Under the pieces are notes generated by a model, which saw only the letters and a list, made by a program, of their open reading frames with translations, was not told where the DNA came from and made no database searches. From NCBI RefSeq assembly GCF_030384665.1, contig NC_083675.1, positions 124,001 to 188,000 of the forward strand: a stretch of 64,000 bases of DNA, written 5' to 3'. This DNA is from Lodderomyces elongisporus. Its lineage: Eukaryota > Ascomycota > Pichiomycetes > Serinales > Debaryomycetaceae. Positions 58,949-64,000 of the stretch are shown here, one piece after another (position 1 is the first letter of the stretch; the number at the start of each line of letters is the position of its first letter). The position numbers and the translations under genes were made by a program.

Positions 58949-59914
58949 CTAATTTGATGAGTTACGCATTGAAAGAAAGCAGTTCCAAAGAACGCTAATG
59001 GATGAACTGAAAGGAACCTGGAAATCGCGGGGCACAATTAGGAAGTTGAAAAACTGGACAGGGAACCACACGGAATAATTTATCATCAATGTCTTTAAAT
59101 ATATCTTGCTTAATTTTAGTTTAGTATCATCCCAAGTACCATTTTCCAAAATTATTGTACCATACGTGAAGAAACAAAACAAGGAGATTGGTGAGAAGCA
59201 AAATTGGTCAGTCATTACTTTACGCAAGACTTCAATGAACTTGGGATCTTTTGAGTAAATTTGAAGAAACTTGTACCACCAACATTGGACAAATCCCATT
59301 ATAAATCCCCAGCACATGAAACCGGCAAGTCTGTTGAATTGGAAATATGTTAGTGGTACTGGTGGGGCAGGGGTAAAATCTTCTTCTCGTGTTTCTGTCT
59401 CTTCGTTATCTCTTCGTAAATAGTTTATGAATCGATCTAAACCTTCTTCGTCTATACTGATTGTATCGTCAAAAGCATGGTCATGGTCATGGTCATGGTC
59501 ATGGTCATGGTCATGGTCAAGGTCATTTCCAGCTCCAGCTCCAGCATCACCAAGAAAGTTTGCAGAATCGGCATATATGGAAGAAGGATTGTATTCTGTT
59601 GGGTCTCTGATCTTGAAACTAATTAATGGCTCATTCGGTCGATATGCTAAAATCAGTTGTGCTAAGCTCTCAGATATCCCGTATAGTACCAAATTTGTTA
59701 CAATAATGGTAATCAACGAACTTTTCATATACAAGTTTGTGTACTTTGTAGTGAGCTTATATAAAAAGATGCCAAGAACCAACATGATGAAAAAATTGAC
59801 CATGGGAATATTGTGGCATCTGATGCTATTAATGAGCCGAGTGAATAGACTTTTTCTCCCAGATGAAATACCCCTATTATCAACTTCATCATACTCAGGA
59901 AGCTGAATCGGCAT
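58949..59914 (-). CDS. Mpv17/PMP22-family membrane protein (YOR292C-like)
   Basis: Integral membrane protein of the Mpv17/PMP22 family, 321 residues. Membrane spans: about 38-54 (VNFFIMLVLGIFLYKL), 66-85 (SLITIIVTNLVLYGISE), about 190-210 (RLAGFMCWGFIMGFVQCWWY) and one near FCFSPISLFCFFTYGTI. The family signature follows at the C-terminus: NYSVWFPVQFFNFLIVPRDF and then VLWNCFLS, equivalent to the W-x-x-W-P-x-x-Q-x-x-N-F...P...W-N-x-x-L-S pattern. Between spans 2 and 3 there is a long acidic insert with six to seven Asp-His dipeptides encoded by a GTCATG hexamer repeat. The insert and overall length resemble Saccharomyces YOR292C rather than the short peroxisomal or mitochondrial members. Its substrate or channel role is unknown. 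Confidence 0.85.
   Translation of the reverse strand: MPIQLPEYDEVDNRGISSGRKSLFTRLINSIRCHNIPMVNFFIMLVLGIFLYKLTTKYTNLYMKSSLITIIVTNLVLYGISESLAQLILAYRPNEPLISFKIRDPTEYNPSSIYADSANFLGDAGAGAGNDLDHDHDHDHDHDHDHAFDDTISIDEEGLDRFINYLRRDNEETETREEDFTPAPPVPLTYFQFNRLAGFMCWGFIMGFVQCWWYKFLQIYSKDPKFIEVLRKVMTDQFCFSPISLFCFFTYGTIILENGTWDDTKLKLSKIYLKTLMINYSVWFPVQFFNFLIVPRDFQVPFSSSISVLWNCFLSMRNSSN
59477..59519 (-). repeat. Hexamer repeat coding for (Asp-His)n
   Basis: About seven tandem ATGGTC/GACCAT hexamers in the Mpv17-family gene give DHDHDH. The tract lies in the loop insert and should be length-variable. Confidence 0.9.
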
Positions 59915-60164
59915 CGTTTTCGAGAGTTTGAAAATGCACTAAAGTCCTTAACAACTATATTTTAAAAAAAAAATCAATGAATCAGAAGAATTGGAAAGAA
60001 AAAAAAACCCCCCGAAAATGATAATATCATGAAAAACCTGATTATGCTGTTTTCTTCCTAGTCTTTGGATGTGTTTATGTATTATGCAAGTATGTGGGTC
60101 AGTTAAATCACTATGTTCCTGGTTATCCGTTATAAACAAGACTGAGATAGTAGATTCCAATTAA

Positions 60165-60347
60165 TCATATGGTAGCGCAGTATATACCAATCAAAAAGTT
60201 TGTGAAAAAAATAATGTAAGCAACCACCAACCTATCTGGCCATAGAGACGGAAGCTGAAGCTGAGGCCGAACTGAATCATCACGCACACCATCAACTACT
60301 AAGTCTATTACCACATCAGCTTGACTAAACGTTTTCACCACTGACAT
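60165..60347 (-). CDS. Possible small tail-anchored membrane protein
   Basis: A 60-residue frame from an ATG at 60347, starting 63 bp from the divergent complex I gene. It reads as a non-repetitive, charged N-terminal part (MSVVKTFSQADVVIDLVVD, then VRPQLQLPSLWPDR) followed by one membrane segment at the very end (VVAYIIFFTNFLIGIYCATI). That layout is common in small tail-anchored or complex-subunit proteins. I cannot match it to a family, and such a short frame may be chance. It could also be a first exon. Confidence 0.3.
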   Translation of the reverse strand: MSVVKTFSQADVVIDLVVDGVRDDSVRPQLQLPSLWPDRLVVAYIIFFTNFLIGIYCATI

Positions 60348-60410
60348 AAACTAGTCGTTACACTTTTTTTTTCCTTTTATTTGTTTTTAAAAAAGTATCC
60401 TCACGTCACC

Positions 60411-61031
60411 ATGTCATACACCGCATCAAATAGACCAGTGAGGTCACTCCCACTAGACAGCGACTACGAATTAATAGATGGAGATCCATATTTCGGTAGA
60501 GTTGTGCGTTACTTTCGTCCATCAGACTATCTCAATTGGGGTATTGCCACAGCAGCTTTTCCCTTGGCTATTCATTTCTGGGAAAAAGTTGATCCAATGA
60601 ACGGTAGAGGTGCCAAGCCAGTGAAGTTACCACTTGGAACTTACAGATATGCGACTATCATGGGTTTCTTTGGTGGTTTTTACTTATCCTACATTAGATC
60701 CAGTCAAAGATTTCTTGGATGGAGAGAAAATGAGAGAGAAGTTAAAAAGGATAGATATGAGATAAAGTCATTGTTGGCCCAAGGTAAGATGCCATACCAT
60801 GAAAATGAAAGTGCATTGGATGACAGATTGAAAGATGTCGCCAATAGAAACTCGCAGTATAGTGCATTGATGCTTTGGATTATCCCATGGTTCAACTTTG
60901 CTTACCACCCATACCACCAAGTGAACTTGGAAAAGTACTATGTCGACAGACCAGGTGAAGAAGCATGGGGATTCAAGTTGAAACCTTTGAGTGAAATCTA
61001 CGGTGACAAACAGGTCCCAAGCATCAATTAG
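60411..61031 (+). CDS. NADH:ubiquinone oxidoreductase 21-kDa accessory subunit (complex I)
   Basis: Accessory membrane-arm subunit of mitochondrial complex I, the fungal 21-kDa type (Neurospora nuo-21 / NUXM class). 206 residues from the ATG at 60411; the frame opens upstream at a TTG. The N-terminal domain has PVRSLPLDSDYELIDGDPYF and RVVRYFRPSDYLNWG. A hydrophobic segment follows (WGIATAAFPLAIHFW) and a second span (YATIMGFFGGFYLSYIRS). The C-terminal domain has LGWRENEREVKKDRYEI, MLWIIPWFNFAYHPYHQVN and RPGEEAWGFKLKPLSEIYG. The two-domain order matches the two Pfam families of this subunit. It needs no cleaved presequence. Together with the 75-kDa gene it shows that complex I is present. 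Confidence 0.9.
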   Translation: MSYTASNRPVRSLPLDSDYELIDGDPYFGRVVRYFRPSDYLNWGIATAAFPLAIHFWEKVDPMNGRGAKPVKLPLGTYRYATIMGFFGGFYLSYIRSSQRFLGWRENEREVKKDRYEIKSLLAQGKMPYHENESALDDRLKDVANRNSQYSALMLWIIPWFNFAYHPYHQVNLEKYYVDRPGEEAWGFKLKPLSEIYGDKQVPSIN

Positions 61032-61676
61032 GGGAAGGTGACGATTACATAGAAGTGAAGAAATACGGAAATAGTACTTTAATTTTTAAATGAAATATAA
61101 GTTATATATAAACCAGAAGAAAGGAAAAAGGAAAAGAGAAAAGAGAAAAAAGAAAGAAATTAGAAACGAAAGAAAGAAAAGAAGAACTCTCTGAATACTG
61201 CGTAGTTCAAATCTAAAGTATTTGTAAGTATTTTCATAGTTTTGACAAGGCAAAGAAAGTATTTCCAAAAATTAATCTTATCCTTCAACTTCTTTTTTTT
61301 TTTCATTAGCTCTTTTCCAATGTTTTGTTTTCTCTTTGAGATTTTCTAGTTGACGATGACGAGGTAAATGCAAAAATAGAGATCTTGAAACTACAGAGGA
61401 GAAAAAAAAAGTGTATAGAGCCAAGAGAGAAAAAGAGATAGAAAGAGAGAATGTGTGGGTGTGTGTATGTGTGTATGTGTGTGTTTTTGTCTCAATAAAT
61501 GAAAGGTAAACACAGGATATACACATTCACACGTACACGCACAATTATACATTTACATATACATACACGTTATCTTCCCATTTGCTTATTTCTACACCGT
61601 TAAGTTACATTCCCTCTTTTTCTTTTTTCTTCTTCAACTTTTCTATCATTCTTCAATAATTACCACTACGTCGATC
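61032..61676. other. Spacer upstream of STU2
   Basis: No gene. GAAA/AAGA-rich stretches lie at about 61120-61185, GT repeats at about 61455-61485 and CA/TA-rich sequence at about 61510-61570. Confidence 0.5.
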
Positions 61677-64000
61677 ATGGACGAAGAAATCGATCCATTG
61701 ACACTTCCTTTTGAGGAAAGAATTGTTCACAAAGTATGGAAAGTCAGGTTAGGCGCTTATGAAGAGTTATCATCCCAGTTTAAACAATCACCCCACGAGA
61801 ATGATCCCATATTCAATTTACAGCCACCGGACTTACTCAAACGCATTATATTAGACTCCAATGTGGTTGCCCAAGAAACAGGATACAAGGTGCTTATAGA
61901 TTATTTGCAATATGGAGGAACACCACAGAATGTTCTGCGGCTAGTTAAAGGCAATGAGATCATTCCAGCAATATGCGAAAAGGGTCTTTCTTCATCGAGA
62001 AAGGGAACCAAGGATAACGCAATTGAAAGCATATTACTCATGCTTGAAATTTTACAGGATCCCGCACCTTTAATTGAACAGATTCTTCCTTCGCTTACTG
62101 CCAAGTTGCCGAAATTAGTCGCTGGTTGTACAACGTGTTTGGCCACTATTTACGAAAATTTTGGATGCAAAGTGATTGCACCAAAATTGGTGATTCCATC
62201 ATTAAGCAAATTATTCGCACATGCCGATAGAAATGTACGAGCAGAGGCAACAAAATTAACCGTCGAGTTGTATAAATGGATGAGAGAAGGGTTGTCTAAC
62301 ATATTATTCCCCGAACTTAAACCAGTCCAACAAAAGGATTTGACAGCTGCATTTGAAAAAGTAAAAGACGAAATGCCAATGCAAAAAAGATTGACAAAAC
62401 AACAGAAGGAAGAGATTGTGAGGCAACAGGAAGAAGAAGCTGCTGCTGCTGCTGCAGCTGCTGAGGCGGCGGCGGCGGCGTCGACAACTGCTACAAACTC
62501 TATTGAAGGTGCTCGAAATCACGGTGATGATATCGAGATGGCAGATGTGTCAAAAGCTAGGGAATTTGATCCATTAGAATTTGTCGATCCAGTTGAAGTA
62601 TTGAGCAAATTTCCCACTGACTTTCATCAAAGAGTCCTGTCTGCAAAGTGGAAGGATCGTGTTGAAGTATTGGAAGAAGTGCTTGCCGTGTTGAATAAGC
62701 ACCCCAAACTAGTAACTTCTGATGACTATGCACCCTTAATACGAATATTTGCCAAGAACATGAAGGATGCTAATATCCAAGTTGTCCAGTTATCAGCAAA
62801 TTGTACTGACAAAATAGCCAATGCATTAGGTTCGCACTTCACTCGATACCAGTCATTGATCTTGATGCCTGTTATTGAACGAACAAAGGAAAAGAAACCT
62901 TCTGTGGCTGGTGCACTAGACACGTTGCTCGATACAATGTTCAGTATATCTAGCCTTGGATCCGTACTTGATGAAACAATCGAAGGAATGAAGTTAAAAG
63001 TACCACAGAACAAAATAGCTTGTGCTAACTACTTGAGGAGGTGCTTAGCCAATACAACAGTTCCTCCAAAACATGCGGAAGTAGATTCCATAGTTGAAGC
63101 GGGAGTCAAATTGTTGAGTGAATCACAAGAACCTATTAGACAAGCCGCTACAGAACTTATTGGAACGTTAATGAAAATTACAGGTGAGCGCCAACTTAGT
63201 AGAGCGCTTGAGAAAGTTGACGATATCAGAAAAACAAAAATTTTAAAGTATTATCAAAGTGTGGAAGTAAAATGCTCAAAATCGAGTACTAATGTCGGAG
63301 GTGGTACAGGTTCCAGAGCCATTGGCAATGCTAGTGCAAGTGCAAATGCAAGTGCAAATACAGGCTCGGGTAGAACTGCATATTCTTCTACTACCACCAC
63401 TACTACTACTACTACTACAAAAAAGTTTTCTTCCTCGCGTCCAGCCTCTGGTGGTCATGTCAACTCGACTAGTAATGCATCAACAATTCCCGCTAAGCGT
63501 ACTGCTGTATCACCTGCTAAACGGCTTGATGATTCCAAAGTAAGCAATTTGGGTAAAGGTTTAACAGCTAGATCATTGGCAAAGCCTACTATTCCATCTT
63601 TGCGTCCTCCTCAAAACCACGCCAACTCTTTATCGTCAAATTCTGCGGGTTCTTTCAATTCTATAGAGGCAGCTATTCCCTCTCCTCCCACTTTACCAGA
63701 TAGGAAACAAGAGGAAATAGATCATCTCAAGGCGGAGTTGCAAAAACTTCATCAGCAACACCAGAACGACAAAGCAAGTATTGCCGCTCTCACTAATTCG
63801 AATCAAAGTTTACAAGCAGAACTTGCTGCTCTCAAAGCGCGACTCGAGTCTGAGAATAGAAACAATACAATAACCATCAATCACAAGGAAACTCAAATTA
63901 ACAACCTACGAGTTGAGTTGGAAAAAGCCAACTACAAGATCAAAAACCTTGAACAAGAAAATGAAATTACCAAGTTACAACAATCAAACAAACTGTTTAG
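61677..64000 (+). CDS. STU2: Microtubule plus-end polymerase Stu2 (XMAP215/chTOG), 3' partial
   Basis: Microtubule polymerase acting at plus ends, kinetochores and spindle poles. The frame starts at the ATG at 61677 and is open to the window edge (774 codons seen), so the gene continues beyond it. TOG1 covers about 1-235 with HEAT-type helices (DPLTLPFEERIVHKVWKVR, then YEELSSQFK). An Ala/Glu-rich linker follows. TOG2 runs about 295-540 (FVDPVEVLSKFPTDFHQRV, SAKWKDRVEVLEEVL). A Ser/Thr/Lys/Arg-rich basic linker follows (about 540-680) with Thr repeats and PAKR motifs, as in the microtubule-binding region. Finally a coiled coil starts (EEIDHLKAELQKLHQQHQND), which dimerises yeast Stu2. Two TOG domains plus a coiled coil is the yeast arrangement. 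Confidence 0.93.
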   Translation, partial: MDEEIDPLTLPFEERIVHKVWKVRLGAYEELSSQFKQSPHENDPIFNLQPPDLLKRIILDSNVVAQETGYKVLIDYLQYGGTPQNVLRLVKGNEIIPAICEKGLSSSRKGTKDNAIESILLMLEILQDPAPLIEQILPSLTAKLPKLVAGCTTCLATIYENFGCKVIAPKLVIPSLSKLFAHADRNVRAEATKLTVELYKWMREGLSNILFPELKPVQQKDLTAAFEKVKDEMPMQKRLTKQQKEEIVRQQEEEAAAAAAAAEAAAAASTTATNSIEGARNHGDDIEMADVSKAREFDPLEFVDPVEVLSKFPTDFHQRVLSAKWKDRVEVLEEVLAVLNKHPKLVTSDDYAPLIRIFAKNMKDANIQVVQLSANCTDKIANALGSHFTRYQSLILMPVIERTKEKKPSVAGALDTLLDTMFSISSLGSVLDETIEGMKLKVPQNKIACANYLRRCLANTTVPPKHAEVDSIVEAGVKLLSESQEPIRQAATELIGTLMKITGERQLSRALEKVDDIRKTKILKYYQSVEVKCSKSSTNVGGGTGSRAIGNASASANASANTGSGRTAYSSTTTTTTTTTTKKFSSSRPASGGHVNSTSNASTIPAKRTAVSPAKRLDDSKVSNLGKGLTARSLAKPTIPSLRPPQNHANSLSSNSAGSFNSIEAAIPSPPTLPDRKQEEIDHLKAELQKLHQQHQNDKASIAALTNSNQSLQAELAALKARLESENRNNTITINHKETQINNLRVELEKANYKIKNLEQENEITKLQQSNKLF

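Noticed and set aside
59427..59906. 159-codon frame opposite the Mpv17-family gene with (Trp-Ser)n
   Set aside because: It is created by the GTCATG hexamer repeat on the other strand; the Mpv17 frame has family motifs and proper membrane segments.

Overview
The window is nuclear DNA from a budding yeast of the CTG-Ser clade, most likely near Lodderomyces elongisporus and Candida parapsilosis. The order and content are those of a compact ascomycete yeast: mostly intronless genes, yeast-type introns with TACTAAC/CACTAAC branchpoints, and AT-rich spacers full of microsatellites. Two complex I subunits are present, which excludes Saccharomyces. CUG as serine is supported by codon placement. The 723-codon NDUFS1-type gene has one in-frame CTG, in its mitochondrial presequence. 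In the retroelement pol gene two CTG codons fall where serine is usual in the integrase and RNase H motifs. The species assignment is inference.

Layout. From 1 to about 19.7 kb lie EMC10, the 75-kDa complex I subunit, CUS1 (U2 snRNP), an unknown two-TM protein, MSS51, YOS9, a small coiled-coil gene, a spliced alkyltransferase-like (ATL) DNA-lesion-binding gene, SPT7 (SAGA) and spliced UBC4. From 21 to 30 kb lie a Zn2Cys6 transcription factor, NOP56 with PAC/RRPE promoter motifs, a perilipin-like gene and a DUF2841-like gene. From 33 to 48.6 kb two paralogous GNP1/AGP1-type amino-acid permeases stand in tandem, separated by a complete 8.65-kb Ty3/gypsy (Metaviridae-type) LTR retrotransposon. 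From 53 to 64 kb lie UPS1, an uncharacterised acidic gene, prefoldin 6 (YKE2), COQ9, spliced PBA1 (proteasome chaperone), an Mpv17/PMP22-family gene, the 21-kDa complex I subunit and the 5' part of STU2.

The most notable object is the retrotransposon. It has two 454-bp LTRs with no difference that I can see, a 5-bp target duplication (CATGT), gag with a CCHC knuckle, and pol in the +1 frame with protease, RT, RNase H, integrase and a GPF module. A GCG-AGG-C heptamer sits in the gag/pol overlap. It joins the P-site codon of the Ty3 frameshift site to the A-site sequence of the Ty1 site. Pol carries an acidic extension of about 440 residues before the protease and a DTAA protease triad. A second polypurine tract lies 110 bp upstream of the real one. 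The element looks intact and recently inserted.

Second in interest is the ATL gene. Its reading frame can be joined in register with its family only by using a GC-AG intron (5' site GCATGT). Its active-site motif is PWWRV in place of PCHRV.

Mitochondrial functions are frequent here (two complex I subunits, MSS51, COQ9, UPS1), but they are scattered on both strands with no sign of operon-like organisation. Several spacers are unusually long for a yeast (4.4 kb at 48.6-52.9 kb and 3.1 kb at 30.1-33.3 kb). Long poly-G/poly-C tracts occur only in spacers. I found no tRNA, rRNA or snRNA gene and no CRISPR array.
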